From Bacillus wiedmannii (GTDB lineage: Bacteria; Bacillota; Bacilli; Bacillales; Bacillaceae_G), in NCBI RefSeq assembly GCF_001583695.1, contig NZ_LOBC01000013.1, forward strand, positions 1 to 64,000: 64,000 nt of DNA, read 5' to 3'. How positions within the stretch are numbered: position 1 is the stretch's first letter; every line of letters starts with the position of its first letter. Below, piece by piece: positions 8,239-17,488 of this stretch. The translations under genes were made by a program, and so were the position numbers. Below the pieces are notes generated by a model that saw nothing but the letters and a program-made list of their open reading frames with translations, did no database searches and was not told the origin of the DNA.

Positions 8239-8826
8239 ATGCCAAATTGGTTTAGAAAAACCTTAGTCGCATTAATTACCGTATTTACATTTGGTTTAGT
8301 GACGCCTCCTTCCATATTGCTTGATAATGCCAAAGCTGCGGACAAGCCTACGAGCACAGCTGGGCAACAAAATTTGGAGAGTACGTCCTATACATATGAA
8401 GAAACGAATGACAGGTTAACCACTGATACTTTTATTACGTACGCAATGCAAGAAGCAGAGAAGCAGTCGATGCAAAAGTTTGGCACTAAAATTGGTCCAG
8501 TAATTGAAGATGAGTTTAAAGATGTAATATTACCGAAAATTGAAGAGGCAATTGCCGAGCTTGCAAGTGATGTGCCAGAGGAGTCATTGCAATCATTAGC
8601 AATTTCTCAAAGACCAGCTGGCGGAAATAATGAAAAGATTTTTCATGTGTATGACACGAAATCAGGAAATGACTTATTGCGATTTCATGTAAGAAGAGAT
8701 CATCCACCGCAAGATGGTTATTATTTTAATTTCCACTATCACCGTTTTGATGATGGGTACTCAGGACACCATGAATTAGGGAATATTTATTGGAATACGA
8801 ATGTACCGCCAAAGTGGCTTTCTTAA
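8239..8826 (+). CDS. ypjP: YpjP-like exported protein
   Basis: A 195-aa protein with an N-terminal signal peptide (FRKTLVALITVFTFGLV, cleavage likely near AKA-AD at about residue 33-36). The mature part is acidic with a C-terminal region rich in His, Tyr and Phe (FNFHYHRFDDGYSGHHELG). It looks like YpjP of B. subtilis, whose gene lies beside thyB-dfrA; here thyA-dfrA lie about 5 kb downstream, consistent with partly kept synteny. No biochemical function is known for the family. The start ATG 8239 follows AAAGGGGAGGG by eight bases. A terminator follows. Confidence 0.75.
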   Translation: MPNWFRKTLVALITVFTFGLVTPPSILLDNAKAADKPTSTAGQQNLESTSYTYEETNDRLTTDTFITYAMQEAEKQSMQKFGTKIGPVIEDEFKDVILPKIEEAIAELASDVPEESLQSLAISQRPAGGNNEKIFHVYDTKSGNDLLRFHVRRDHPPQDGYYFNFHYHRFDDGYSGHHELGNIYWNTNVPPKWLS

Positions 8827-8857
8827 AAAGAACAAGAGAAAATCTTGTTCTTTTTTA
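8825..8857 (+). terminator. Terminator after ypjP
   Basis: AAAAAGAACAAGA pairs with TCTTGTTCTTTTT, loop GAAAA, then T-run. Confidence 0.9.
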
Positions 8858-8932
8858 TGCTTATAGAAGGGTAAGGCAACTATATTGTTGAATAAAATAG
8901 GTTTAGGAAAAAAGAAGTAAGGGAGTATGGGA

Positions 8933-9568
8933 ATGCAAAAATATATTGTTTTTGACTTTGATGGCACATTAGTAGATTCACAAAATATATTTGTACCAAT
9001 TTATAATCAAATTGCTGAAAAGCACGGATATAAAACGGTAAGGGAAGAAGAAATTGAGTATTTGCGTAAATTAACGATGCCAGAGAGATGTAAACAACTT
9101 GATGTACCATTGTATAAACTACCGATATTAGCGCTGGAGTTTTATAAATTGTATCAACCCGCTATAAAAGATCTTATTTTGTTTCATGGGATGAAGGATG
9201 TATTAGATGAACTGCATAAAAAAGGATACGGAATTGCCGTTATATCTTCTAACTCAGAAGAGCATATTCGGGCATTTTTACACAATAATGATATAGAAAA
9301 TATACAAGAGGTATATTGTTCTAAAAATTTGTTCGGTAAAGATAAAATGATAAAAAGATTTTTAAAATCGAAAAAAATAACAGAGAAAGATATGTTATAC
9401 GTCGGTGACGAACAGCGAGACGTAGCAGCGTGTAAAAAGGCTGGGGTGAATGTAATATGGGTATCTTGGGGGTATGATGTTATTGAAACAGTGAAAAAAG
9501 ATGCACCAGATTATATGGTCAATACACCAATGGAAATTGTACAAGTAGTACAAGGGGCGTATTCTTAA
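8933..9568 (+). CDS. HAD-family hydrolase, phosphoglycolate phosphatase-like
   Basis: A 211-aa HAD hydrolase with an alpha-helical C1 cap. Motif I is VFDFDGTLVDS (about residues 5-15), motif II is VISSNSEEH, motif III the Lys in FGKDKMIKRF, motif IV YVGDEQRDVAACKKAG. The pattern matches Gph/PpaX-type phosphatases of small phosphate esters; the substrate is uncertain. ATG 8933 is preferred to ATG 8927 because GGGAG (8921-8925) is correctly spaced for it. It is followed one base later by the remains of a glyoxalase-family gene and then by an APH-type kinase, possibly all once one operon. Confidence 0.85.
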   Translation: MQKYIVFDFDGTLVDSQNIFVPIYNQIAEKHGYKTVREEEIEYLRKLTMPERCKQLDVPLYKLPILALEFYKLYQPAIKDLILFHGMKDVLDELHKKGYGIAVISSNSEEHIRAFLHNNDIENIQEVYCSKNLFGKDKMIKRFLKSKKITEKDMLYVGDEQRDVAACKKAGVNVIWVSWGYDVIETVKKDAPDYMVNTPMEIVQVVQGAYS

Positions 9569-9569
9569 T

Positions 9570-9707
9570 ATGAATACACTTTGAGCAGGTATTCATCATA
9601 TTGAATTTTGGGTAGCAAATTTGGAGGAATCCATTTCTTTTTACGATCCGAATGGGTTTATTGTAGAAGTAGCGTATACATCAAATGTAGAAATGCAAGG
9701 GGAATAA
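9570..9707 (+). pseudogene. Remnant of a glyoxalase/VOC-family gene
   Basis: From ATG 9570 the frame reads MNTL, an in-frame TGA at 9582, then AGIHHIEFWVANLEESISF continuing straight into YDPNGFIVEVAYTSNVE and TAA at 9705. The first part is the typical N-terminal beta-alpha module of a vicinal oxygen chelate protein and the second is its typical C-terminal metal-binding strand (DPNGFIVEV); about 80-100 middle residues are missing. An internal deletion joined the two ends in frame, perhaps at a shared Phe-Tyr, and the early stop removed translation. The 5-codon plus 40-codon arrangement is non-functional as an enzyme. It sits between an HAD hydrolase and an APH-type kinase. Confidence 0.8.
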
Positions 9708-9709
9708 AA

Positions 9710-10642
9710 ATGAAAACAATTACAGCGTGGCAAAACAATATACAAATAGTAAAAGATGCAGTTAATATTGAAGAAATCTCCAAAGGTTTCTCACCGGATA
9801 AGAAATATATAATTACGAGTGCGAATAACGAAAAATATTTATTACGGACAGGCGATATAAAAGAGTATGAAAGAAAGAAAATAGAGTTTCAAATTTTAAA
9901 TGAAATGCAAAACCGTAGTGTGCAAGCACAAAAACCAATTGAAATGGGTTTGTTGGCAGAAGAAGGTGTATGCTATGGCATTTTTTCATATTTAGAAGGG
10001 GAAGATGCGAAGAAGCTATTGCCTACATATAAACAAAAAGAACAATATGATATTGGTATAGAAGCAGGAAAAGATTTAGCAAAAATGCATACATATGAAG
10101 CTCCTAAGGATATCCTTCCATGGTATGAAAGAGCAATGGAAAAACATCGAAAATATGTAGAGGCATATAAAACATGTGGAATAAAAATAAAAAATGATGA
10201 TAAAATCATAAAGTTTATAGATGAAAATGAAATATATTTAAAGAACCGCCCAAATCGATTTCAACACGATGATTTTCATTTAGAAAATATAATTGTACGT
10301 GATGCGAAATATGTAGGTGTTGTTGATTTTAATGGCTATGATTGGGGTGACCCACTTCATGATTTCGTAAAAATTGCACTATTTGCAAGAGACATTAGTA
10401 TTCCGTATTCAATCGGACAAATAGAAGGCTACTTTAATGGGGGAATACCAGAGGAGTTCTGGAACTTATATGCGGTGTACGTTGGCATGACAGTTTTCTC
10501 ATCAGTTGTGTGGTCCTTACGAGCAGCACCGCATATGTTAGAGGATACGTTAGAACGCCTTACTATCGTTTTAGAGGATCATAAAAACTTTGAGTTATTA
10601 AAGCCAATCTGGTTTCAGCCAGAAAAGATTGCTATGAAATAG
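9710..10642 (+). CDS. APH-family phosphotransferase
   Basis: A 310-aa small-molecule kinase of the aminoglycoside phosphotransferase/choline kinase fold. The catalytic Brenner motif is HDDFHLENIIV (about residues 188-198) and the Mg-binding segment is GVVDFNGYDWGDPLHD (about 204-219). The N-lobe carries a nucleotide-binding Lys region (NEKYLLRTGD). Family members phosphorylate aminoglycosides, macrolides, homoserine, choline or sugars; nothing here fixes the substrate, and resistance should not be assumed. ATG 9710 with AAGGGG upstream is the start; the longer upstream frame runs through the glyoxalase remnant and is not genuine. Confidence 0.85.
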   Translation: MKTITAWQNNIQIVKDAVNIEEISKGFSPDKKYIITSANNEKYLLRTGDIKEYERKKIEFQILNEMQNRSVQAQKPIEMGLLAEEGVCYGIFSYLEGEDAKKLLPTYKQKEQYDIGIEAGKDLAKMHTYEAPKDILPWYERAMEKHRKYVEAYKTCGIKIKNDDKIIKFIDENEIYLKNRPNRFQHDDFHLENIIVRDAKYVGVVDFNGYDWGDPLHDFVKIALFARDISIPYSIGQIEGYFNGGIPEEFWNLYAVYVGMTVFSSVVWSLRAAPHMLEDTLERLTIVLEDHKNFELLKPIWFQPEKIAMK

Positions 10643-10643
10643 G

Positions 10644-10680
10644 AAAGGTAGGTGTGATTCACATCTACCTTTATTTTTTT
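10644..10680. terminator. Terminator between convergent APH and S41 genes
   Basis: AAAGGTAGGTGTGA pairs with TCACATCTACCTTT (one G-T pair) and is followed by a T-run on the plus strand. Confidence 0.85.
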
Positions 10681-11962
10681 ACCATTCTTCATTTTGAAGC
10701 AGTTGTAATGCTAACTTTAAATCTACATCTTCCTGTATATGTTCCGGAGTCCAGGGGATATGTATATGCGGTTGTATACCAATTCCGGACATTCCTTCGC
10801 CTTTATCTATAATAGAGAGCCGTGAAGTAGGGTAGTAAAGTGCGAATGTATCAGCCCATTCCATTACCGCTAAATTAGAATAATCATTTAAACCAGCAGT
10901 AGGACGACCTATTACTTTTACTTTCAATGATTTTTTTGCAACTTTTACAAAAGAATCACCAGAACTTCCACATGTAACATCTGTTAATATAACTACTCTA
11001 CAAGGTGATTTTCGTCCGTGTATTTTTAATGATTGAAGTTCTTTTGGTAACTCAGAAGTATCAAATGTAACGAATCCTTTTTTATAATTCCTTTTTAAAT
11101 CTTGAATAAATATATCTGTGAATAATTTGGAAAGTTCGTCTAAAGAATCATAATCTTCCATTTCGATGTCTTTCATACGTAATTGATAGTTTCGTTCTGT
11201 ATGATTTAATTGCATTGTATCTGAAGAATCTAAAAGGGAGATCTCTTTGTCTTCGAATAAGTAAGGAAGTAATTTAAAAAATGCATCATCACTTCCACCA
11301 CGATTCAAACGCACATCAATAATTAAGTTCGGAAAAGAATTAAGCTCATTTTTGTGTGAGTCTAATAATTTATTAATCGCTTCAGTATTTGCGAAATCAG
11401 TCAAAGTAATTAAGAGTGTGTCTTTATTATGCTGTTTAAATGAATAAATAGGCGTGTATTCATTTTGTTTATACTTTTGTAAAGTAATGGTTTCGATTAC
11501 GCCATCTTCATTTATAAGTGTACAAGTTGATGATTGTAATAAAACATAATCCCATTTTTCGCGTTCATATGTATTCTCATTTAAATATTTCTTATATTTT
11601 ATTAATAGCTCAGGAATTTTCATATTATCTAATGCTAAAATTGACTGTCCTTTTTTCACTCTTACTTCATGTGAAGTGGATGTAATATATAGGCGGTCTT
11701 CGTATCTTTTCACCTGGAAGCCAATACTGTTAAGAGGTTGATTGTTAGAGTGCACTTTAAAAAACATATGATTATCTTTAAAATCTAGTAAGTAATCACC
11801 TACAATTTCAGTAAATTGTACTGGTGTTAGTTCTCCTTGTTTCTCTAGTTTCTCGACTGTCTGTAAATATGTAGTAGGATCGTCCCATCCTTTCTTATCT
11901 ATACAACCTGAATAATCGTGATGAGTAATCGAAACAATTTCTTTGAAAATTTCTGTGTACAC
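10679..11962 (-). CDS. S41-family peptidase-like protein
   Basis: A 427-aa protein of the C-terminal processing peptidase (S41) superfamily. A PDZ-like segment (about residues 80-130) precedes the S41 core, in which LIIDVRLNRGGSDDAFF is the conserved strand with Arg-x-N-x-GG, and VILTDVTCGSSGDSFVK holds the expected nucleophile Ser. There is no signal peptide, so it would be cytoplasmic unlike CtpA/CtpB, resembling the interphotoreceptor-binding/tricorn-like branch. GTG at 11962 follows AGGAGG with good spacing. Its target is unknown. It stands alone, convergent with the APH kinase. Confidence 0.8.
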   Translation of the reverse strand: MYTEIFKEIVSITHHDYSGCIDKKGWDDPTTYLQTVEKLEKQGELTPVQFTEIVGDYLLDFKDNHMFFKVHSNNQPLNSIGFQVKRYEDRLYITSTSHEVRVKKGQSILALDNMKIPELLIKYKKYLNENTYEREKWDYVLLQSSTCTLINEDGVIETITLQKYKQNEYTPIYSFKQHNKDTLLITLTDFANTEAINKLLDSHKNELNSFPNLIIDVRLNRGGSDDAFFKLLPYLFEDKEISLLDSSDTMQLNHTERNYQLRMKDIEMEDYDSLDELSKLFTDIFIQDLKRNYKKGFVTFDTSELPKELQSLKIHGRKSPCRVVILTDVTCGSSGDSFVKVAKKSLKVKVIGRPTAGLNDYSNLAVMEWADTFALYYPTSRLSIIDKGEGMSGIGIQPHIHIPWTPEHIQEDVDLKLALQLLQNEEW

Positions 11963-12050
11963 AGCTTTTCCTCCTAATAATTTAATTAGTTGAATAATAG
12001 AATTCTGTATCCTTTACGTATTATCCTTTTTTTTGCATAGAGAAAAGGGG

Positions 12051-12080
12051 AATAGAGGGAAGTGTTATCTTCCCTCTATT
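12051..12080. terminator. Hairpin, possible terminator of the beta-lactamase-like gene
   Basis: AATAGAGGGAAG pairs perfectly with CTTCCCTCTATT just past the stop of the minus-strand gene. The minus-strand T-run is poor, so termination efficiency is uncertain. Confidence 0.55.
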
Positions 12081-12087
12081 AAAATAT

Positions 12088-13545
12088 TTATTTGATTTTC
12101 TTAAATACAAGCGGCTGCGTACTTAACATAGCTGGTACATGTAACTGAAGGGATGGGAATTCACCACTTACATTCATTTCATAAGCGAATAATAAACTCA
12201 TTTTCATTTGGAATAAATCAACTTTTGCAGAGAAGATGTCGTAATGATGATGAGCTAATTGAATATCCATCCCCATAAATTGTACAAATAACGAATCATC
12301 TCGTTTGTATACTCGTAATGTTCCGTATGCAGGATGCTCGAAAATACCGGTATAATCTTCTAACTTGTGAGAAGGTGTAGTCCCTTTAATTTGTTCAGGA
12401 ATGGATTCAGTTGCTTCTTTCATCATTTCCTTCATTTTTTCAGTATCTTCTACAGCACGTTTATGCCAATCAATGAATTCTAATTCAAGTAGTTCGTCAT
12501 AAATTTGATTAGCGAGATAAGTAGGTAGTAATGTGTCTCCAGCATTCGTTAAAATAACAAGGCCTATGTTTTCTGTTGGTATGAATGAAACAAGTGCTGA
12601 AAACCCATCAATATTACCGCCATGATGAATTACCTTATTACCACGGTAAGCGCTAATAAACCAACCAAGACCATAACTATTTAATGGAGATTCCGGAAGT
12701 GATAAAACTGGTTGATCTGGAATGGAATTATGTGGTGTATACATTTGTTGTAATAATTCAGAGGAGATTAATTCATGATCTCCAAATTTCCCTTCGTTTA
12801 AGTGAAGAAGGACCCAATTTGCCATATCTTCAATTGTAGAATTAATACACCCGGCAGCGCCGACCGTATCGATGTTATGGAATGGAACTTCTTTTATTTT
12901 ACCGTCATTTTCAACGTAAGGTAATGCATAATCATCTGTATTTTGTGAGTCTGTAACAGAGAAGTTTGTTTGATCCATATTTAAAGGCTCTAAAATATGT
13001 TCTGCAACATATTGTTCCCATGTTTGATTCGTAATGTTTTCTACAATATAACTAATTGTCGCATACATTAAGTTGTTATAAAGAAATGCTGTACGAAACG
13101 GAGCATCAAGTGGTAAATGTTTTATTTTTTCAACGAGATCTTTTCGAGATAAGGAAGAGCTATACCAAAGAGCCTCATGACGGCTTACACCAGTTCGATG
13201 AGAAGCTAAATCTCGTCCGGTAACTTGTGAGCTAGCAAGTAGTTCAGATAAAGAGAAGTTAGGTATATAAGACTGGATAGGAGTATCCCAATTAAACTTT
13301 TTTTGTTGTGCTAATAAGCTTAATGAAAGTGTGCCAAAAGCTTTCGTTGAGGAACCGATTGCGAACCGAGTACTCGGTGTAACAGTGTCTTTTGTCTCTA
13401 GATTTCGATAGCCAAATCCTTCTGAAATAATAACTTCACCGTCTTTTATAACAGCCACAGCAGCTCCAGGAACGTTTAAATCCTTCATCATTTTTTCAAC
13501 CGTTGTTTGTAAAGAAGTCATAACAGGAGTTTCAATTTTAGACAT
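12088..13545 (-). CDS. Serine hydrolase, class C beta-lactamase/PBP4* family
   Basis: A 485-aa protein. The N-terminal two thirds is a beta-lactamase-like transpeptidase domain with SxxK as IGSSTKAFG (about residues 65-73), YxN as FLYNNLMY (about 156), and the third motif as HHGGNIDG (about 310). A C-terminal lipocalin-like domain (about 375-485, starting at KLEDYTGIFEHPAYGTLRV) is typical of the AmpH/EstB-like penicillin-binding esterases. No signal peptide is seen. Such proteins hydrolyse D-amino acid peptides or esters; beta-lactam resistance is not implied. The start ATG 13545 fits GGAGG at 13553-13557; the TTG at 13560 is inside the ribosome site. Confidence 0.85.
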   Translation of the reverse strand: MSKIETPVMTSLQTTVEKMMKDLNVPGAAVAVIKDGEVIISEGFGYRNLETKDTVTPSTRFAIGSSTKAFGTLSLSLLAQQKKFNWDTPIQSYIPNFSLSELLASSQVTGRDLASHRTGVSRHEALWYSSSLSRKDLVEKIKHLPLDAPFRTAFLYNNLMYATISYIVENITNQTWEQYVAEHILEPLNMDQTNFSVTDSQNTDDYALPYVENDGKIKEVPFHNIDTVGAAGCINSTIEDMANWVLLHLNEGKFGDHELISSELLQQMYTPHNSIPDQPVLSLPESPLNSYGLGWFISAYRGNKVIHHGGNIDGFSALVSFIPTENIGLVILTNAGDTLLPTYLANQIYDELLELEFIDWHKRAVEDTEKMKEMMKEATESIPEQIKGTTPSHKLEDYTGIFEHPAYGTLRVYKRDDSLFVQFMGMDIQLAHHHYDIFSAKVDLFQMKMSLLFAYEMNVSGEFPSLQLHVPAMLSTQPLVFKKIK

Positions 13546-13744
13546 ACTTCTAACCTCCAAATATAAATTTTATCCTACCGCACTATACTTTCGGTAATAG
13601 AAAATGAAAACCTTTTTAATTATGGAAAGTTAATAATTTTGTAAGAATTATTGAAATGAAATTTTATTAATCAAGATTATTAACTTCACTGTTTTTCATG
13701 TTATGATAAATTTCATATAAGATTGAAAGAAGGTTTTACTACAT

Positions 13745-14701
13745 ATGAAACATGCTGAATATGAATACTTAAATTTATGCCGCCATGTAATGGAGCATGG
13801 TACGAAGAAAGAAGATCGTACAGGGACAGGCACTGTATCTGTATTTGGATATCAAATGCGTTTTGATCTAAGTAAAGGTTTTCCTTTATTAACGACAAAG
13901 AGAGTGCCATTTCGCCTTGTAGCAAGTGAACTGCTTTGGTTTATGAAAGGTGATACAAATATTCGTTATTTATTGCAGCATAATAATAATATTTGGAATG
14001 AATGGGCATTTAAGAGCTGGGTAGAAAGCGATGAGTATACTGGTCCTGATATGACTGATTTCGGTCTTCGCTCACAACAAGATGAAGAATTTAAAGTGCA
14101 ATACGATGAGCAAATGGAATTGTTTAAAAAGAACGTTTTAGAAGATGATGATTTCTCAAATAAATTTGGTTATTTAGGAGACGTATACGGTAAGCAGTGG
14201 CGTGCTTGGAAAACGACAGCTGGTGAGACACTTGATCAATTAAAAGATGTAATTGAAATGATCAAAAAAACGCCGGACTCACGTCGTTTAATTGTTTCTG
14301 CTTGGAATCCTGAAGATGTACCAAGTATGGCATTACCACCTTGTCATACGTTATTCCAATTTTATGTAGCAGATGGCAAACTTTCTTGTCAGCTATATCA
14401 AAGAAGTGGTGACATATTCCTTGGAATTCCATTTAACATTGCAAGTTATTCACTGCTAACACATTTAATTGCACATGAATGTGATCTTGAAGTGGGAGAA
14501 TTTGTTCATACAATTGGAGATGCACACATTTATACGAATCATTTTGAACAAGTAGAAAAGCAATTGGCACGTGAACCACGTCCATTCCCGAAACTTACAT
14601 TAAATCCAGATGTGAAATCTGTATTCGATTTTGAAATGGAAGATTTAACAATTGAAGGATATGATCCACACCCAGCAATTAAAGCACCGGTTGCAGTATA
14701 A
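13745..14701 (+). CDS. thyA: Thymidylate synthase
   Basis: Converts dUMP to dTMP using methylenetetrahydrofolate, in the cytoplasm. 318 aa, the long form (as in Lactobacillus casei) with an insertion of about 50 residues (about 85-140) not found in the 264-aa E. coli enzyme. The catalytic Cys is about residue 200 in [12 protein letters not shown]; the folate/dUMP motifs [19 protein letters not shown] and HIYTNHFEQ are intact. The N-terminal Arg loop ([10 protein letters not shown]) is present. It is 19 bp upstream of dfrA: the reaction makes dihydrofolate, which DHFR recycles, so the two form the classical operon. No terminator lies between them. Confidence 0.97.
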   Translation: MKHAEYEYLNLCRHVMEHGTKKEDRTGTGTVSVFGYQMRFDLSKGFPLLTTKRVPFRLVASELLWFMKGDTNIRYLLQHNNNIWNEWAFKSWVESDEYTGPDMTDFGLRSQQDEEFKVQYDEQMELFKKNVLEDDDFSNKFGYLGDVYGKQWRAWKTTAGETLDQLKDVIEMIKKTPDSRRLIVSAWNPEDVPSMALPPCHTLFQFYVADGKLSCQLYQRSGDIFLGIPFNIASYSLLTHLIAHECDLEVGEFVHTIGDAHIYTNHFEQVEKQLAREPRPFPKLTLNPDVKSVFDFEMEDLTIEGYDPHPAIKAPVAV

Positions 14702-14720
14702 TTGTAGAGGAGATGAAAAA

Positions 14721-15209
14721 ATGATTGTTTCATTTATGGTCGCAATGGACGAGAATAGAGTAATTGGCAAAGATAATAATTTACCTTGGCGTTTACCAAG
14801 TGAATTGCAGTATGTAAAGAAAACAACGATGGGCCATTCACTTATTATGGGCAGAAAGAACTACGAAGCGATTGGTAGACCACTGCCTGGAAGACGTAAT
14901 ATTATTGTAACTCGTAATGAAGGGTATCATGTTGAAGGTTGTGAAGTAGCACATTCTGTAGAAGAAGTGTTTGAACTATGCAAAAATGAAGAGGAGATTT
15001 TTATTTTTGGTGGAGCGCAAATTTATGATCTCTTTTTACCTTACGTAGACAAGTTATATATAACAAAAATCCACTACGCATTTGAAGGTGATACATTCTT
15101 TCCAGAAATGGATATGACAAATTGGAAAGAAGTTTTTGTTGAAAAAGGTTTAACGGATGAAAAGAATCCGTATACGTACTATTATCATGTATATGAGAAA
15201 CAACAATAA
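14721..15209 (+). CDS. dfrA: Dihydrofolate reductase
   Basis: Reduces dihydrofolate to tetrahydrofolate with NADPH. 162 aa with MVAMDENRVIGKDNNLPWRLPSE at the N-terminus described here as the substrate loop (Trp-Arg-Leu-Pro), MGRKNYEAIGRPLPGR for NADPH binding, and FIFGGAQIY (about residues 93-101). It resembles the B. anthracis/B. cereus chromosomal enzyme closely from memory; that enzyme is intrinsically poorly inhibited by trimethoprim. ATG 14721 follows GAGGAGATGA; the longer frame overlapping thyA is not used. Terminator at 15214. Confidence 0.96.
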   Translation: MIVSFMVAMDENRVIGKDNNLPWRLPSELQYVKKTTMGHSLIMGRKNYEAIGRPLPGRRNIIVTRNEGYHVEGCEVAHSVEEVFELCKNEEEIFIFGGAQIYDLFLPYVDKLYITKIHYAFEGDTFFPEMDMTNWKEVFVEKGLTDEKNPYTYYYHVYEKQQ

Positions 15210-15213
15210 TAAT

Positions 15214-15248
15214 AAGGATTGATGTGAAATTCACATCAATCTTTTTAT
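15214..15248 (+). terminator. Terminator of thyA-dfrA
   Basis: GATTGATGTGAA pairs with TTCACATCAATC, followed by TTTTT. Confidence 0.88.
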
Positions 15249-15363
15249 TTGTATTCGTTAATATAAGTTTATAGATGATATTCAATAGTGCTATAATGAA
15301 ATCTAGCATGTAAAAATGCTAAAATTTTCAAAAGTATTCATATAGAAAGAGGAGGAGAATTGA

Positions 15364-17349
15364 TTGAGAAAGATATGGGGGATTCTTTTTCTTTGCTTAA
15401 CGTTCATGTTAGTTGGATGCGGTAAAGAAGAAAAACCACAAGAAGCGTTTGATACATATACAAAAGCATGGAATAAACAAAAATTTGCAGAAATGTATGA
15501 TCAATTATCAGAAAAGGCAAAAAAAGATATTTCGAAGAAAGAGTTCACTGAGAAATATGAAAAAATTTATTCTGGCATTGAAGTGAAAAACTTAAAAGTA
15601 GAAGCAGGAGAAGTAAAAGAAGATAAAAAAGATGAAGGTCCTGTTCCTTTTAAAGTAAGTATGGATACAGTCGGTGGTAAAATCAATTTTGCCCATGAAG
15701 CAAAAATGGTGAAAGAAAAAGATGGAGATAAAGAATCTTGGAAAATAGATTGGACTCCTGATTTTATATTCCCAGGTATGACAAAAGATAGTAAAGTGCG
15801 TATGCAAACGACAGAGCCAAAACGTGGTGAAATATACGATCGTAATGGAAAAGGTCTTGCAACGAATGGGAAAGCTTCTGAAATTGGAATAGTTCCAGAA
15901 AAATTAGACGATACTGCTCCGCAAACGAAAGAGACAGTAGCGAAGTTATTAAATATGTCTGTAGAAGAAATTGATCAAAAACTAGCTGCTAAATGGGTAA
16001 AACCAGGGTATCTCGTACCAATTGGAATTTTGCCTGAGGGGGCAACGCAAAATACGTACATTGATTTACCAGGTGTTTCAACAAAACCTGTAAATGTTCG
16101 TACATATCCGTTAGGGGAAGCGGCAGCTCATCTGACTGGTTATATTGGAAAGGTAAATGCTGAAGATTTAAAAACGCTACAAAAGAAAGGCTATCAAGCT
16201 GATGATCCAGTTGGTAAAGCCGGTTTAGAGCAAGTATTAGAGGAAAAGCTACGCGGTAAAAAAGGTGGCCGTGTCTTTGTAGAAGATGCGCAAGGAAAAG
16301 AAATTAAAAATTTAGCAAAAACAGATGCTGTTGATGGAGAAAATGTAACTTTAACTATTGATAGTGCTGTTCAAGAAAAAACGTATAATGAAATGAAGGG
16401 CGAAGCTGGTTCAAGTGCAGCAATTAATCCGAAAAGTGGAGAAACAATTGCACTAGTAAGTAGTCCAGCATATGATCCTAATATAATTGCACGAGGGACA
16501 TCGAAGGCACAACGCGAAGCATGGAATAATGATCCGAAAAAACCGATGACGAATCGATTTACACAATTATCAGTTCCAGGATCTGTATTTAAGCCTATTA
16601 CAGCTGCAATTGGTCTTGAAACGAAAACGATTGATCCAAAAGAAGAGTTGAAAATTGAAGGATTAAAATGGACAAAAGATTCTTCTTGGGGTAATTATTA
16701 TGTAACACGTGTGAAAGATGCAAATCCGATTGATTTGGATAAGGCGATGAAATACTCGGATAATATTTATTTCGCACAAGAAGCTTTGAAAATCGGAAAA
16801 GACAAGTTTATGAGTGAAGCGAAAAAATTCGGATTCGATGAGAAATTACCAATTGAATATGGATTCCCAGCTTCTAAAATCGCAAATGATGGTATTAAAA
16901 ATGATATTCAAATGGCAGATACAGGATATGGACAAGGACAAGTATTAATGACTCCTCTTCATTTAGCTTTAACGTATGCGCCAATTGTAAATGATGGAAC
17001 GATTCCATCACCGTATATTATTAAAACAGATAAACAACCAAAAGCTTGGAAAGAAAATGTAATTTCTAAAGGAAATCAGGATATATTAAAAACTGCTATG
17101 ACGAAAGTAATTAATGATCCAGACGGTACAGGGAAAATTGCTAAAATTGATGGAATGACTCTTGCTGGAAAAACAGGGACAGCGGAATTAAAAGTATCGA
17201 AAGAGGCCGAAGGAAAAGAACTAGGCTGGTTCGCTGCATTTGATTTGAATTCACCAGATATGGTCATTACAATGATGATTGAAGATGTAAAAGGTAGAGG
17301 CGGAAGTAATATTCCAGCTGAAAAAGTGAAACATGTGTTTCAAAAATAG
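15364..17349 (+). CDS. Penicillin-binding transpeptidase, PBP3-type lipoprotein
   Basis: A 661-aa class B penicillin-binding protein resembling B. subtilis PBP3 (PbpC) and staphylococcal MecA in layout. Lipoprotein signal ends at LVGC (Cys19). An NTF2-like MecA_N domain covers about residues 25-140, a dimerisation domain about 150-320 and the transpeptidase about 345-660. Active motifs: SVFK with nucleophile Ser407, YSDN (SxN motif, about 460), and AGKTGTAE (Lys603). It cross-links peptidoglycan outside the membrane. Low beta-lactam affinity of this architecture is known in relatives but cannot be read here. TTG 15364 follows AGAGGAGGAG. The gene is monocistronic with a terminator after it. 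Confidence 0.9.
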   Translation: MRKIWGILFLCLTFMLVGCGKEEKPQEAFDTYTKAWNKQKFAEMYDQLSEKAKKDISKKEFTEKYEKIYSGIEVKNLKVEAGEVKEDKKDEGPVPFKVSMDTVGGKINFAHEAKMVKEKDGDKESWKIDWTPDFIFPGMTKDSKVRMQTTEPKRGEIYDRNGKGLATNGKASEIGIVPEKLDDTAPQTKETVAKLLNMSVEEIDQKLAAKWVKPGYLVPIGILPEGATQNTYIDLPGVSTKPVNVRTYPLGEAAAHLTGYIGKVNAEDLKTLQKKGYQADDPVGKAGLEQVLEEKLRGKKGGRVFVEDAQGKEIKNLAKTDAVDGENVTLTIDSAVQEKTYNEMKGEAGSSAAINPKSGETIALVSSPAYDPNIIARGTSKAQREAWNNDPKKPMTNRFTQLSVPGSVFKPITAAIGLETKTIDPKEELKIEGLKWTKDSSWGNYYVTRVKDANPIDLDKAMKYSDNIYFAQEALKIGKDKFMSEAKKFGFDEKLPIEYGFPASKIANDGIKNDIQMADTGYGQGQVLMTPLHLALTYAPIVNDGTIPSPYIIKTDKQPKAWKENVISKGNQDILKTAMTKVINDPDGTGKIAKIDGMTLAGKTGTAELKVSKEAEGKELGWFAAFDLNSPDMVITMMIEDVKGRGGSNIPAEKVKHVFQK

Positions 17350-17361
17350 AAAATGATGAAG

Positions 17362-17394
17362 ACTATCTCCATGGAATGTGGAGGTAGTTTTTTG
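17362..17394 (+). terminator. Terminator after PBP gene
   Basis: ACTATCTCC pairs with GGAGGTAGT (one G-T pair) followed by TTTTTT. Confidence 0.8.
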
Positions 17395-17459
17395 TTTCAC
17401 CAAAACGTATTGAAAAGATAGTGTTTATTAACTTACGAAAAAAAAGTAGCTATTTTTTA

Positions 17460-17488
17460 TTGACATTGAACATGACTTTTTGTATTAT
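17460..17488 (+). promoter_or_regulatory. Sigma-A promoter of azoreductase gene
   Basis: TTGACA (17460-17465), exactly 17 bases, TATTAT (17483-17488): a near-consensus vegetative promoter, 80 bases before the gene. Confidence 0.85.

Noticed and set aside
9608..9709. N-terminal extension of the APH-type kinase
   Set aside because: The extension is in the wrong frame over the VOC remnant, has no ribosome site, and the kinase fold begins at ATG 9710.
10679..13545. Beta-lactam resistance from the class C-like hydrolase
   Set aside because: The SxxK/YxN/HGG family includes esterases and peptidases; no signal peptide or leader supports an exported beta-lactamase.
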